Position numbers and translations under genes: made by a program. A stretch of 64,000 bases of DNA, taken from positions 248,001-312,000 of the forward strand of contig CAJZBQ010000046.1 of assembly GCA_914767885.1 (NCBI GenBank), given 5' to 3'. The stretch comes from Blepharisma stoltei. Taxonomy: Eukaryota > Ciliophora > Heterotrichea > Heterotrichida > Blepharismidae. Of the stretch, positions 32,479 to 43,619 are shown piece by piece. The notes under the pieces were generated by a model that did not search any database, had not been told where the DNA came from, and saw only the letters and a list, made by a program, of their open reading frames with translations. Every line of letters begins with the position of its first letter. Position 1 is the first letter of the stretch.

Positions 32479-34901
32479 ATGATTCCGAAAAGAGCACCTG
32501 CATGAAGTTTAAAAGGGAGAGCCAAACCTGATAAGCCACAAAATACACCTGGGCCAGGCGCATATACATCTACTAGTGTAGTACTTGAAAAAGATCCAAG
32601 CTATAGCATTAGTAAATCTGAAAGGCCAACGTTGGTTAAAACTGACATAAAGATTGGGCCTGGAGCTTATAATCATTCATCTTCTTTGTCACCTAGAAGA
32701 GTTGTATTTGGATCAGCACCAAGAGTTACCGTTCCTATTAATAATAAAAACCCTGGGCCTGGGAATTATGAAATATCATCAAGAATTGTGGAAGGGCCTA
32801 AATATACAATGTCGCCTAGAACTAGTTTAGATGGGCCTTTAAATCCAGTCGGCCCAGGACAGTATGAGTTGAAAAGCCTTGAAAAGGCACCGTCTTTTAA
32901 ATTTGGTACAAAGGAGAGGGCAAGTAGTTTAGAAAATAAGAATTTAGTACCTGGACCTGGAGCTTACAATTCTCAAGCTGAAGAACCACAAAAAGCTTCT
33001 AAATTTGGAACTGAGCCACGTGGAAGTTTGGTAAGAAAAAACACTCCTGGTCCTGGAGCTTATGAAGTCAATTCCACAAATGACAAAAAAGGGATAACGA
33101 TTTCAGGGAAACTTTCATTAGAAACCAAAAATCAAACCCCAGGGCCTGGGAGCTATGCAATAAATAGAGCTTTAGAAAATCGATCATTTAGTGTTGGAAA
33201 ATCTCAACGGTTTATCAGGCAAATTTCAACACCACCTGGCCCTGGCACTTATAATGGAGATATTAAAGATAAAGGAAGCTCCTTTGCATTTGGTAAAGAT
33301 GCTAGAAAAATTTTTAATGACTCAAAAAGGGTTCCTGGTCCTGGGCAATATGATCTCAGCGATGGCTTATATAAGACTCAAGGAGTTTCCTTTAAAGGAA
33401 AAAGATCTTTGAACCTAAGCAGTGAAATTCCAGGCCCTGGAAGCTACGAGCCTAAATATATAAACGAAAAGAAAGTTGCTGTTGGGTTTGGGACATCTAA
33501 AAGAGCTTATGAAATTATGCTTACTCCCCCCCAATCCTTGATCGAACGACTCGCCATCGTTCGATCAAGGATGGGGTTAAAAAAAATTTTTTTGGGAAAA
33601 AAAATTTTATATATAAAATAAAAAAATATATATATATTTTTTTTATTTACTTTTAAATAAGAGGGGTTAAGGGTATTTAATAATTATTTTTACAGCAAAA
33701 AATTTAATTAATTTCATAAAAATACCAATTTTTAATATTTTGATTTATTAGTTACCCCTTTAAACTGTATAAATTTTAATTTGTTTCCTTATTAAATTAA
33801 ATTTTTTTTTTAAAATTTTAAAGATCTCTATTTTATTAGATTATTAATTTTTTAAGCCTAGATTGATGACTAAATCACTTCGGATAGTTGATTTCGAAGC
33901 TTTCTGTCGTCTCAAAGTCCCTGAAAACAACTTCATTAGGTGCATCTTCCCAAGCTTTTGATAACTAATATATTTTTTATATATATTAAGATTAAGATTA
34001 AGATTACGCTGGGTATTTAAGGTCCCTACTACGTCCGAGGTCGCATGCCACGGTTTCCCGTGTGGTGGCAGAGCGTTCACCAAGCCCGGGCCGAAACCCC
34101 CGGTTTCTCGGTAGAGGTATTGTCAAGGGCCGTCTTATACCGGCTTTGCTGACCACCTCCATTTCCAACTTGGATCGTCGCCTAAGTTTACGCCAACTCC
34201 GCTTCGTCGTCCGCCAGATCTGCCCATTGAAGGGCACCTTTTCAACTGGAGAGACCCCCGTCTCGATGTCTAACTCGCCTCCCCTCTTTTCCGGTCATCC
34301 CGAGAAAGAACTCAACAGCTTTCGCCATTCGGGGCGAGCCACTAAAGCAGCTTAGGCAGGTAATTCACCCTGCCTCATTTCGGGCACTCACTGGGCTGAG
34401 CGCTGCTGGCAAAAAGAAGTCACGAATAACTGCCCATGGGTCTGGTCGCAAAAACAGCGGTTCTCGCGCTTAGGCCTCTCGCTCGAGGTCCCGGACGTTG
34501 TTGGGCTAATTCCTGGCTCCAAAAACCATGCCCGGATATACATGGGTAACCACCACTGGGAGGGTGGGTCGGTCGCCATACGCCATTTTATGTATATTTT
34601 TTTTATATATATAAAAGTTGCATGATATGAAAATCGTTCGATCAAGGATGGGGGTTAATTTCCCCAATTTTTAGGAATTTTTACAGTCAATCGTTCGATC
34701 AAGGATTGGGGGGGAGTTAGAGAAAGTTTTCCAGGGCCAGCTACTTATATGAACCAAACAACTCGAGATACTCCAAGCTGACGATTTGGTTCTCAGCCAA
34801 GAATAAAATATCGCACCAATAAAGACCCTGGCCCAGGCTCTTATGACATTCCAGAGCTATGAAACCCTTCTAAAATTCCTGGGAGTGTGCGAGTAACTTA
34901 A
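32479..34901 (+). CDS. SHIPPO/ODF3-type (PGPGxY-repeat) axonemal protein, split by a 1.2-kb nested IES
   Basis: At least ten repeats of the form P-G-P-G-x-Y (TPGPGAYTS, NPGPGNYEI, GPGQYELK, VPGPGAYNS and so on) spaced about 30-40 residues, each followed by an F-G-x-x-R-like strand: the STPGPGxY signature of SHIPPO1/ODF3 (CIMAP) microtubule inner proteins of cilia. TGA is Trp in APAWSLKG and PSWRFGS. The frame is cut after AYEIM; loss of 1196 bp (33522-34719) gives EIMLRESFPGPATYMN and two more repeats (PGPGSYDIPELW) before TAA at 34899-34901. Processed length 408 aa. Confidence 0.9.
33522..34719 (+). mobile_element. Family 2 MITE-like IES enlarged by a nested R element, in the SHIPPO gene
   Basis: TA-CTCCCCCCCAATCCTTGATCGAACGA at the left with the family 2 hairpin, and TCGTTCGATCAAGGATTGGGGGGGAGT-TA at the right. 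The family body matches the 13.6 kb copy until TATATATATT near 33987, where about 605 bp of GC-rich DNA is inserted. The body resumes at TATATATAAAAGTTG near 34608. The host frame needs exactly 1196 bp removed, so the nested DNA leaves with the IES. Confidence 0.9.
33969..34613 (-). mobile_element. R element nested in a family 2 IES
   Basis: Minus-strand orientation. The 5' end at the right holds a hairpin (ATATACAT/ATGTATAT) around AAAATGGCGTATGGCGACC. The GC-rich body reaches GGACCTTAAATACCC and a perfect (AATCTT)n tail at 33988-34003. The flanking repeat TATATTTTTTATATATAT is present on both sides, its T run two bases longer at the right. The longest R copy in the window, but still without a convincing ORF. 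Confidence 0.78.
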
Positions 34902-34933
34902 AACTGCTGTTTTTAAATAATTTATAGTTACAT

Positions 34934-35740
34934 TTATTTACTCTCTTTCTTGAAAACTGCAGACACATCAGCAGTCCGATTTCCTTCTTCAATATCATCT
35001 TTCTGTATTTGTGGGACGACTCGTTTTGATTTAAACTTCTCTTTTCCTCTCCTTTGCAGTATAAAATCATAGGTGCTCATTCCTTTCTTTTTTAGTCATA
35101 TATGAAACCCAATTAGATTTCCATTCAAAATAAATATTAAAACGCTGATAAACGTAAAAAATAGAACAATGCAGACATAAAATACCCTCATCCCACCACT
35201 ATCGATGCCCAATCGGTCTTCAAGAGTATTTTTGACATCATTATTTGAAATTATATTTTGAACTATATAAATCCCTACTGAACCTTGAATTCCTGTTAAA
35301 GCTTCTAAGCTTGCAATTAAATATGCAAAAAATGCATAATTCTTTTTGCCTACACAGTTATTAAGCCAATTGCAATGATGATCAAACCCATCTATGCATT
35401 TATCGCAATTCCCACAATGTTTACTTTCGAATGTAACATGAGTGTTACAAACTGTACAAATTTGATTGTATTTTTTTGCATCAAAGGGTAAGTCTCATTT
35501 TTTAGCTCTCAATTCTTCAGCTACCACTTGATCTAGAGGGTCTGCATATGTAGCTCGAAAACCTCAAAATAAAGTTAAAAAAAGAGCGACCGAGTAGAGA
35601 AAGGTAATTACAGATATAGCACTTGAGTTGAAAGCTGGGATGTAAAGAATATAAAACACATTTACCATTGAAAAAACGACTACTCAGGATAATATTTGGT
35701 GACAACCTAGAGGCTTGCTAAATCCATTTTTCCGACGCAT
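34934..35740 (-). CDS. DHHC-type protein S-palmitoyltransferase
   Basis: 268 aa from ATG 35740, reading four TGA codons as Trp. Two membrane segments precede the Cys-rich domain C-x2-C ... H-C-x2-C-x2-C (CTVCNTHVTFESKHCGNCDKC), the DHHC active site (FDHHCNWLNNCVG) and two further membrane segments. The TTxE-type motif is not clear. The enzyme transfers palmitate to protein cysteines at internal or plasma membranes. In the standard code the gene would be shredded by TGA, which explains why only a shifted 62-codon frame looks long there. Confidence 0.92.
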
Positions 35741-35969
35741 TTACTTTTAAGTTTATATTGAATTTAATTTTAAGCTAGATGATAAAATGAGAAGATTCTT
35801 TTTCTCCAATAAAAAAGAAGTCATTTTAAATATATAAGCCATAATTGCATCCTTTTCTTAGAATTATTTTAAATTAAGAAGCATTACTTATTGCTGAGAA
35901 TATTAACAAAACATTAGAGCCTAAAACATGAATTTTTTAAAAAAACGATATCTTAATTCTTTAGGTTTT

Positions 35970-36440
35970 TTAATGGCATGGATTTTTATCTACTAGTTCT
36001 TGAGATAGACTTTCATTCTTAAGAGGAGTGCTTGGCTCAATCATTCTAAATAAAATGTGTCCAAACGTGATACCTGTAGTAATTGCGCAGAAAACTCCGG
36101 TACTATAAGTCATAATTGCAAGCATTAACAAATATGCTAAAGAAACCCATAAGAAATACAAACACCCATACCCTAAGTTAAAATAAATCATATTTTGCAC
36201 TGTTCTTGGTGTTTTCTTTTGATAAAAATTGGCCAGTTTTAAAAGAAAATGCAAAAACTCTAATCCCATTGACGCCAAAAATAAGGCAACAATTGCGCCA
36301 GCATACTTTGTGTCATCATCCACATGCCAACTAGCTAGAATTTACCTATCAAAATACAGCTTAAAATTATGGTCATTGTAAAAGGTCATCTGCATTATCA
36401 TATTCATAGTCATGTTCATCGGCATATTCATTTCAACCAT
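35970..36440 (-). CDS. CTR-family copper transporter with a 15-nt intron
   Basis: From ATG 36440: a Met-rich start with several MxM motifs (MNMPMNMTMNMIMQM), then FKLYFDSWHVDD after removal of intron 36331-36345. Three membrane segments follow; the second has M-x3-M (MLAIM) and the third G-x3-G (GITFG), the pore and packing signatures of CTR copper transporters. 151 aa, a normal size. The protein forms a trimeric Cu(I) channel in plasma or vesicle membranes. The C-terminal end is NPCH, with a Cys-His pair that may hand copper to chaperones, as in other CTRs. Confidence 0.9.
36331..36345 (-). other. 15-nt intron in the CTR gene
   Basis: GTAAATTCTAGCTAG on the minus strand, interrupting the codon for Ser in YFDSWHVD. 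It contains an in-frame TAG. Confidence 0.88.
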
Positions 36441-36570
36441 TTGCTAATTTATATTAATATGGCAAGCCATATGATTTTTAAATTTTCATAACTGATCACA
36501 TTTCAGGAATCTTTTTGATTGCCTTGTAAGTCTATTTTAAAAGATCTCTCAAATATGCAATAATAGTTGC

Positions 36571-39500
36571 ATGGAGCTAATCCTATGTTTCGAGCCAGGG
36601 TGTAAACGCGAAGTCGAATATATGTGTCATTGCACTTCTCCTGGAACTCTATGCTGTGAAAAACATTTCAGGAAGCATATGATGATGCCTAACAAGGCCC
36701 ACTCCTATGAGAGAAATTTGTAGGTCTTATGAAGAGACAAAAGAAGCAATCCTTGAGTTTCTTATGGAAGAGGTATCGAAAAATATCAAGCTTAAGAAAA
36801 AAATCTTAGAGTACTTTGGACAAGGCTTACTTAAATCAGAGCATGATATCAGAGAGCTTGTAAAATCTTTGGACTTAAATTTATATAGAATAAGTAATTA
36901 TTTTACAAAAATTCCTCAAAATTAAAAGCTATCAAAATCAGAGCTAGACCCAATATTAGGTTTATTGAGTTTACAGCCAGATGAAGCTGTTGAAAAATTA
37001 AAAACAATAATTCCAGCCCAATCTGACTGGCATCGCAGTGAAAAGCTATTTTGCGAATTCAGTGAAAAAATAGGGGATTTTATTAAATATAAGATTGACA
37101 CTCATTTGTATAAAATGCTCTTTAGTATTGAAAGCACTATTGAAAAGCATAAAAAGATTATCAAAGAAATAGTTGATAATTTAGCAAATATAAAGGACTC
37201 CATTTCCAAGATGATAAAAGAGTATGAAAATTGCATAAAAGACCTAGAAGGAATAAAGATAATAAATGAGAACAGAAGGGGTTTAAAAGGGCCTGAAAAC
37301 GTAAGCAAGCCAATAAAAAAAGCTTAGAAAGCAAGACAAGCTTGCTTAATTCTCATATAAGCACTATTTCTAATGATCTTAACAGTAAAGCCAATGAAAC
37401 AGAAAGGGCTTTAAACTTAGACACCTTATGAAATAAAACAGCTGAGATTTTGAGTAGACCAAACAATCCAAAATTAGAGACAGATTTCAGAACAACTTGT
37501 TCAGCAATTAGGACCGATTCTAGTTTTTATCATCCACTAATGCAAGCTTACCTTAAAGCTTATCAGCAAAAGACATCTCTTTATAATATTGCAAGAGATT
37601 ATGAAAAAGATAGTATTAATTTAATTATTTATAAGACTGAAACTGAAACCCAAGAAGTCAAAACCTTGCAGACTCCAAAAACACTACACTCAGGTACTTG
37701 CATAACTCAACTTCCAAATGGCAAGCTATTCTGTTTTGGTGATGATTATCCATATTCTGGGGCTACAGTGCTAATTGATGTGAATGGTGGAGTCGAAGTG
37801 CTGCCGTCTGGAACTCCTTGCAGATGCTCATCGTGTATATATTTTAACAGCAGCGTCTATTGCTTTGGAAGAAAAACTTGAAATGATTGTTTAACTCTAT
37901 CTAGAAGATTCGATTTGAATCAAAATCGATGGATTCAACTAACTCCAATGCCAAAAGCTGATTGCATGTGCAATAGTATAATATACGTAATTTCAATAGA
38001 TAGCCCTATCAGTGGGTGAATTGCTAGTTAAAATTGCAATTTTTCCGACCAAAATTATTAGTTTTTTTAGGCCAAATTGAGAACTCAGCGGGTAATTAAC
38101 CCACTGATAGCGCTATTAAAGGGAATTTTCTTATTTAATGGAAATATTTTGATTTCTGGATATGTAACTAGAAATCTTTTGCTATACTCAATTGATATTG
38201 ACTCTTTCTCGACAATCCCTTGTGAGTTTAAAAGGGAGATAAAGATCCTGATAAATGCAGAGAGACTATATTTGATTGAATGCCCTGGGTCAATCTATGA
38301 AAGCGAAATCGGAAGCTACTCGAATTGAAGACGAATAGGAAAATCAAGAGTCGGCCATTTTATGCAAGTGTATTGCTCATATAATAAAGGAGGAATATAC
38401 ATCTCAACTATTTATGGATCTGATATGCAATATTATTATTTTAATTTACATCAAAAAATTACTATTGATTTCGCATACTATAATGAACATGTCTCACTTA
38501 GAAGAGTGGGTAAAAAGATTGAAGCAATAAAATGAATGAACCAGAATTTTAAGCTCGGTCCTTATTATCTGGATGAGTGAAATCTAAAAGGAGGAACTCT
38601 AAACATTTTAGGAGAAAATCTAGAAGCAATCGAATGCTGTGAGGAAGAAATCAAAAGCAATCCAAACAATCCTGATTTTTACAATGAAAAAGGCAACGTT
38701 TTTTATGAGTTAAAAAGATACTTACTCCTCCGTGGGCGAACAAAAAAATTTTGTTCGCTCACGGGGGTTAATTTTTTTTATAAAAAAATTATATAGAAAT
38801 TTTATAGAATTTTTTTTTTTCGAAATTAAAAAAGTTCCATTTTCTTAAAATTGGAAAGCAAATATTAATTTAATTTGTAAAATTTATGTTTTAATGCGAA
38901 TTTGTTTAAAAATTAAACAGAATTAGCTGGGTTTCATGATAATAGTTATCATTTATATATCAAAATTTTTTTTCATAAAAAATTTTTGTTCACTCACGAG
39001 GGTAGCTTTTGGTCAAAAAATAGGGATTTTCTAATGGTTTTGTTCGCTCACGGAGGGGGGAATTAGAAGCAATAGAATGCTATGACAAAGCAATCAAACT
39101 CAATCCAAGGAATCATAACTTTTACAATAATAAAGGCAAAGCTTTTTGTGATTTACAAAAATATCTAGAAGCAATCGAATGCTATGACAAAGCAATCAAA
39201 CTCGATCCAAGCAATATTTATTTATACAATAATAAAGCCAAAGCTTTTTATAATTTAAAAAGATATCTAGAAGCAATCGAATGCTATGACAAAGCAATCA
39301 AACTCGATCCAAACGATGCTGATTTTTACTGGAAGAAAGGATATGTGCTAAATGAATTAGGAAGCTATCCAGAAGCAGTAGAGAGCTATAACAAAGCAAT
39401 CAAAATCAATTCAAACATAGCCAAGTTTCATAATGATAAAGGAAACACTCTTTTTGCTTTAGAGAGATATCAAGAAGCAATACAATGCTATGATGAGGAA

Positions 39501-39739
39501 TCAAACTTCAGCCTAAAAATCCTTTGCATTTTTGCAGCCGAGCTAGAGTATTAAAGAATCTCAGGCAAGAAGAAGCAGCTTTGCAAGAGTTTGATAGGGC
39601 TTATAATTTAAAACAAGAATACCAAGGAAATGAAGTTTTCACTGGGGATGAATGGGACCTTTCTGAAAAAGATATCAATTTTATTAACGACATGTTAGGC
39701 CGAGACCGTATAGAACTACTCCAAAAAATGCAGATTTAG
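36571..39739 (+). CDS. B-box-like zinc finger, coiled coil, kelch and TPR protein with IESs and frame slips
   Basis: Starts MELILCFEPGCKREVEYMCHC with a Cys/His cluster resembling a B-box, then a coiled coil (VSKNIKLKKKILEYF), kelch-like blades (NGKLFCFGDDY, RRFDLNQNRW, LFNGNILISGY) and at least five TPRs of the form YLEAIECYDKAIKLDP. TGA is Trp in RKTWND, IKWMNQ and LDEWNL. Two IESs are well supported (37997-38118, 38723-39065). Three further faults remain: one extra base near 36700, one missing A in the run at 37311-37317, and one missing base near 39495. A TAA at 36923-36925 could be removed by a 39-bp TA-TA block. Frame slips may be assembly errors or real decay. A scaffold role is likely; partners unknown. 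Confidence 0.7.
36891..36931 (+). mobile_element. Candidate very short IES (39 bp) in the B-box/TPR gene
   Basis: TA at 36891-36892 and 36930-36931 in matching codon phase; the interior carries the only in-frame stop of this segment. Joined sequence reads LYRISKSELDPI. No conserved motif checks the join, so support is weak. Confidence 0.35.
37997..38118 (+). mobile_element. TA-bounded IES with 12-nt inverted repeats (120 bp) in a kelch repeat
   Basis: TA at 37997-37998 and 38117-38118. Near each end lie CTATCAGTGGGT and ACCCACTGATAG, perfect complements, forming a long stem with the AATAG..GC/GCGCTATT tips. Excision of 120 bp yields VISIKGIFLFNGNILISG, a continuous kelch strand. Confidence 0.82.
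38723..39065 (+). mobile_element. Family 1 MITE-like IES in a TPR
   Basis: TA-CTCCTCCGTGGGCGAAC at the left, GTTCGCTCACGGAGGGGGGAAT-TA at the right. Shorter and with shorter C/G runs than other copies. Removing 341 bp gives ELKRYLEAIECYDKAIKL, a perfect TPR helix pair matching the sister repeats downstream. Confidence 0.88.
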
Positions 39740-40037
39740 AATAAATTTGGCTGTAATAAAAATCATTTTTAATAAAATTCGCCCATAAGGGCGAGCTGGG
39801 AGTCGGATTTCCGGCTCCGTCTAAATAAACACCTCCCTTCCATCTCAAATACGCAATTTTGGAAATAAAAATTAAAATAGAAAAATCATTTAAACTTGAT
39901 ATAATAATTTCTATATTGAAATAATGGATTTTTCACATGCAAACTTATAGTTTTAAAAATAAAGGTATTGAATTTTTATCTAACTGAATAATATATTTAC
40001 ATTTTCATTACTAAAACAAATAATCAGCTGCCATTAA
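39740..40037. other. Intergenic region with two small GC hairpins
   Basis: CGCCCATAAGGGCG at about 39781-39794 and GGAGTCGGATTTCCGGCTCC at about 39799-39818 stand out in AT-rich DNA between convergent genes. They could be an R-element relic or a structured 3' end. Nothing else seen. Confidence 0.4.
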
Positions 40038-41318
40038 TTAAACTTCATGTAAGGAAGCCATTTCAATTGATGCCTCAGGAGTATATGTGTTTACAATATT
40101 CAATTTTGATGGATTAGTTTTTCTGAGAGCTACGTATCATATTAAAAATATAAATCCAAAAATACCCATCAGAGTACAGCTGCTTGAAAACCCAATCATA
40201 GAAACCAAAATTCCTGCAAATAAAGGACCAAGAATTTCTCCCAAGCTTATTGAACAATTAAAAACTGTAGACAAAGAATCATACAACTGAGAGCCTTCAG
40301 GGATTCCAAGATCTTCTGCAGAGTCTAAAATATACGGCAAAGGAATTATAAATCCTAAGCAGCCTCCAAGAGCTATTAAGCACATCCCCAATGCAGAAAG
40401 AATTGGCTGTTTCATTATTTGTTCTAAAGGGCCTGTCATTGCTAGCCCAATAATCGCTAAAGCTACACTTATTAGCATTAGCAAATGCTTGTTTGCATTT
40501 TTTAAATAAAAAACTAAATATATACTGCCTAATGTATAAGCAATAGTAGACGCCATAAAAACATAGCCAATCTCCAGGTCAGAGTATCCTTCATTCTTCA
40601 AGAATGGTCCTAAACAAGGATCAAAGAAATTATATACAATATTTGTGAATAGCCCTACCATTATATCTAAAAATATGCTCCTCTTTTTTAATAATCCCCA
40701 ACAAGTGATTTCTTCTTTTTCTTCGATTTCTGGACTTTTGTTTTTAATATACATCAGAATCATCGGTAAAGGCAATAAATGGAGTATTGCTGACAGTGTG
40801 AAACAACCACCTGCTCCCAGAAAGTTATAGCAGAATGAGCCAAAGACAGGCCCAATCATCATACCAAAGCCAGAGAAAACTTCTAAAGTCGATATATTTT
40901 GGTCTTTTGTGCTGTTATAATCGTTAACTATAATTGAAAATCCTGCGATATAAACCGCTGAAACTCCTATACCTCCCAAAGCTCTGGATACTAGACTTAG
41001 AAAAGTAAAAATCGTTAGTGAATAGTTTGAGACTATAGTAAGAATGATCAAAGATATTGCCTATATATAAGTTACACCAAAAACCATTCCAAGAGCGAGA
41101 ACATTTCTACGACCAATGTGAGAAAGATTTTCTCCGATCGTTGGTGAGACTAAAAAGCCACATGCAGGCATGATCATAAAGACCACGCCTACCAATCAGT
41201 CAGGCATTCCTTTATCTTGCGCAATTATGGGGTAGAATGGAGAAATCACTGTGTATATAAGGTTGATCAATAAGGTGGATATAAAAATGCTAATGCTTTC
41301 TATGATAAGAGTTGGCAT
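40038..41318 (-). CDS. Major facilitator superfamily transporter with a 15-nt intron
   Basis: From ATG 41318. After removing intron 41061-41075 and reading TGA as Trp, 421 aa with about 12 hydrophobic segments. The loop between TM2 and TM3 has the MFS signature GENLSHIGRRNVL, and the TM5-type glycine-rich segment FSGFGMMIGPVFGSF is present. The arrangement is like the DHA1/SLC18 (drug or amine: proton antiporter) group, but the substrate cannot be told. The frame runs past a TGA (FIFLIWYVALRK) to TAA at 40038-40040. Confidence 0.88.
41061..41075 (-). other. 15-nt intron in the MFS gene
   Basis: GTAACTTATATATAG on the minus strand with an in-frame TAG; removal joins LGMVFG to AISLIILT. Confidence 0.88.
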
Positions 41319-41637
41319 AATCAAAATATATTTTTTCTTTAATTTTTAAGGGTATTAATTTTAATACTACTAATTCTTATAATGCGTTGCATTTATTTCT
41401 TATCATGCATATGCATGTAATTTTGATTTGGTATGTGGAAACAAAATATAGGTTCAAAACGCAGATTTTAGTGTGGCAACTTCATAATTTGAAATTTCAT
41501 ATGAAAATGGCGCGTATAACGGCCATAAGAAATTTAGCCAAAAAATTATATAGATTACATACTATGAACAAGAGTAAGTAAACAAAAATCTACCTTCATA
41601 TTAATAATTGATGAAAAAATTTTAAAAATTAATTTAG
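41319..41637. other. AT-rich intergenic region
   Basis: Upstream of the MFS gene. A nested palindromic run of ATGCATATGCATG lies near 41385-41408. The 64-codon frame at 41387-41581 has no family features. Confidence 0.45.
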
Positions 41638-42021
41638 TAACTCTCCCCCCCCTCTGTGAGTGAACAGAAAAATTTTGTTCACTCACGGAGGGGGGTTAAT
41701 TTTTTTTTTTTAAACAAATTTATATATAAATTTTATAGAAAATATTTTTTTTCGAAATTTAAAAAAAATCCTAATTCGCAAAAATTGGAAAGCAATATTA
41801 ATTTAATTTATAAATTTTGTGTTTTAAAAAGCAATTTGTTTAAAATTAAACAGAATTAGCTCTAGATTTCATTATACTAATTATCACTTATATATCCAAA
41901 TTTTTTTTCCATAAAAAATTTTTCAATTACAAAAATTTTTGTTCACTCACGGAGGGTGGGTTTTTGGGCAAAAAATAGGGATTTTTCTAATGGTTTTGTT
42001 CACTCACGGAGGGGGGGAGTA
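41638..42021 (+). mobile_element. Family 1 MITE-like IES, near-complete, intergenic
   Basis: TA-ACTCTCCCCCCCCTCTGTGAGTGAAC at the left with hairpin, two direct GTTCACTCACGGAGG motifs at the right, ending GGGGGGGAG-TA. 382 bp between TAs. It lies between the MFS and HDAC genes. Confidence 0.8.
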
Positions 42022-42098
42022 AGTATAATTGCTGTGATGCTTTATTTATACATACTGGAGGGCTAATCTATTGCTATCCAAAATTCTAGAAAAATCAT

Positions 42099-43354
42099 TT
42101 ATAAATTAAATTTGCTAAATAAATTGGATATAGAATCTGCAATCACTGGAGCGTTTACTTGCTGATAACCACCAGAAAGTAGCATAACTACTGGGACTTT
42201 GTTTTTTAGTGCATGTTTAAACACAATTTCATCTCTTTGAATAATTCCTTGAGGAGTAATTTGCAGTCTTCCCAGTGGGTCTCCTTCCATGCAGTCAGTC
42301 CCAGCATTATAAACAATAAACGAAGGTTTGAAGCTTTCAATGCAGTTGGTCATAGCATTTTCCAATTTTGAACAATAGCTCTCATCCCCATCCGATTCTG
42401 TGATGTGTTCAGCAAATTTAATAGCTTTTCTTGCATAGTGGTCTCCAGGATATATATTTGGATTGAAAAAGTCAATTATAAACGTTTCTTCATCGTCAAT
42501 AAAATCTCTTTCATGCCCATTGCCTTGATGAGCATCTAAATCGACAATCATATTCCTAATAAAACAGATAAAATACTTTAATATATTATCATATTAGCTA
42601 TCTTTTTTCTAATAATAAAGAGCACTAAGCCTTAAATATGAGGTATAACTCTATGAACTTTATCAGGGTACCAATATCTCATCCAATATATCAAAATTGT
42701 AATATCAGCATATATACAAAACCCTCCTCCTGATCTACTGCTACAATGATGATATCCTCCAGACAAATTAATTGCGTAGCCTTTCTCAATTGCTGCACAT
42801 CCTGCTAATAAGCTTCCATAGGTTCCATAAAGCATAGGGTTTAAGACTCGGAATCTTAATATTGGTTCTGGCAAAAAACAGACAGGCACTTCTACTTTAG
42901 TAGTAATTGATAATGAGTAGCATAGCATAAGCAAATATGAAAAGGGATGGACTGCTCTTAATATGCTTCGTGGACATTTGACAGGGATTAAATAGTTTTC
43001 TTTGATTATCCCTCTTTCTTTTAAAACATGGAAGACTTTTCCGTATTTTCTTGAGTCAAAGGGATGCATTTTTTCAATTCCTCCTGCAGTGATATTGTAA
43101 CTAGGGTGATAAGCGATAGGTACAAGGTTAGAGAAGTTCAATGAAGGAGGACTTGGAGTGAAAAATTGTGAAGAAAGCCATAAAATAAACTCTAAAATTA
43201 CAGGATAAAAGAGGAAAAACCCGGCTCCTGCACAGATCCAGAACGCCACTTCGTCAAATCCAAAGATATCACTTTCTCCTGCTGATAGGCAAATCCCATA
43301 AACTATCATGAATGCACCCCAAAGCCAGCATGTTAAATCAACCCATGCATACAT
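42099..43354 (-). CDS. HDAC11-like (class IV) deacetylase with N-terminal membrane segments and a 95-bp IES
   Basis: The first 70 residues hold two hydrophobic segments (CWLWGAFMIVYGICLSAG and FWICAGAGFFLFYPVILEF). Then come YHPSYN, GTYGSLLAG, NLSGGYHHC with the catalytic His pair, GGGFCIYAD, and after the break MIVDLDAHQGNGHERDF, IYPGDHYARK, YNAGTDCMEGDPLG and LLSGGYQ. Asp/His zinc ligands (DLDAHQGN, GTDCMEGD) are intact. The order and wording are those of HDAC11, whose best-known activity is long-chain defatty-acylation. Removing 95 bp (42551-42647) joins VHRVM to IVDLDAH in frame; 386 aa. The N-terminal membrane part is unusual for the family and suggests a membrane-tethered deacylase. Confidence 0.9.
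42551..42647 (-). mobile_element. Short TA-bounded IES (95 bp) in the HDAC11-like gene
   Basis: TA at 42551-42552 and 42646-42647; the interior is AT-rich with stops in all frames. The join HRVMIVDLDAHQGN fits the family closely. Confidence 0.88.
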
Positions 43355-43619
43355 TTTAAATTATATGATGTTCGATAGAGTAATATTGAAATCTACATTA
43401 TTTTTTATTTAAAATTTTGATTGTATAATCCAAATAAATTAATATTACCTACAAACTTTCTTAATGTTTATTTTTAAACGCACCTTATTGTAATAATATT
43501 TTTAACAAAACATATTATAAAATATTTATTTTTTGCAGCTTTTACTAGTTATCAACATGCTGTTTTATGATTCATAAAGAACTCACATTGATCTCTATTT
43601 TAATGGCTTATAATCTTAA

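Noticed and set aside
33985-34645. ORFs of 77-97 codons in the R element nested in the SHIPPO gene; possible rRNA or bacterial contamination because of the GC content
   Set aside because: The (AATCTT)n tail, hairpin and flanking repeats mark a mobile element, and no rRNA core phrases are present.
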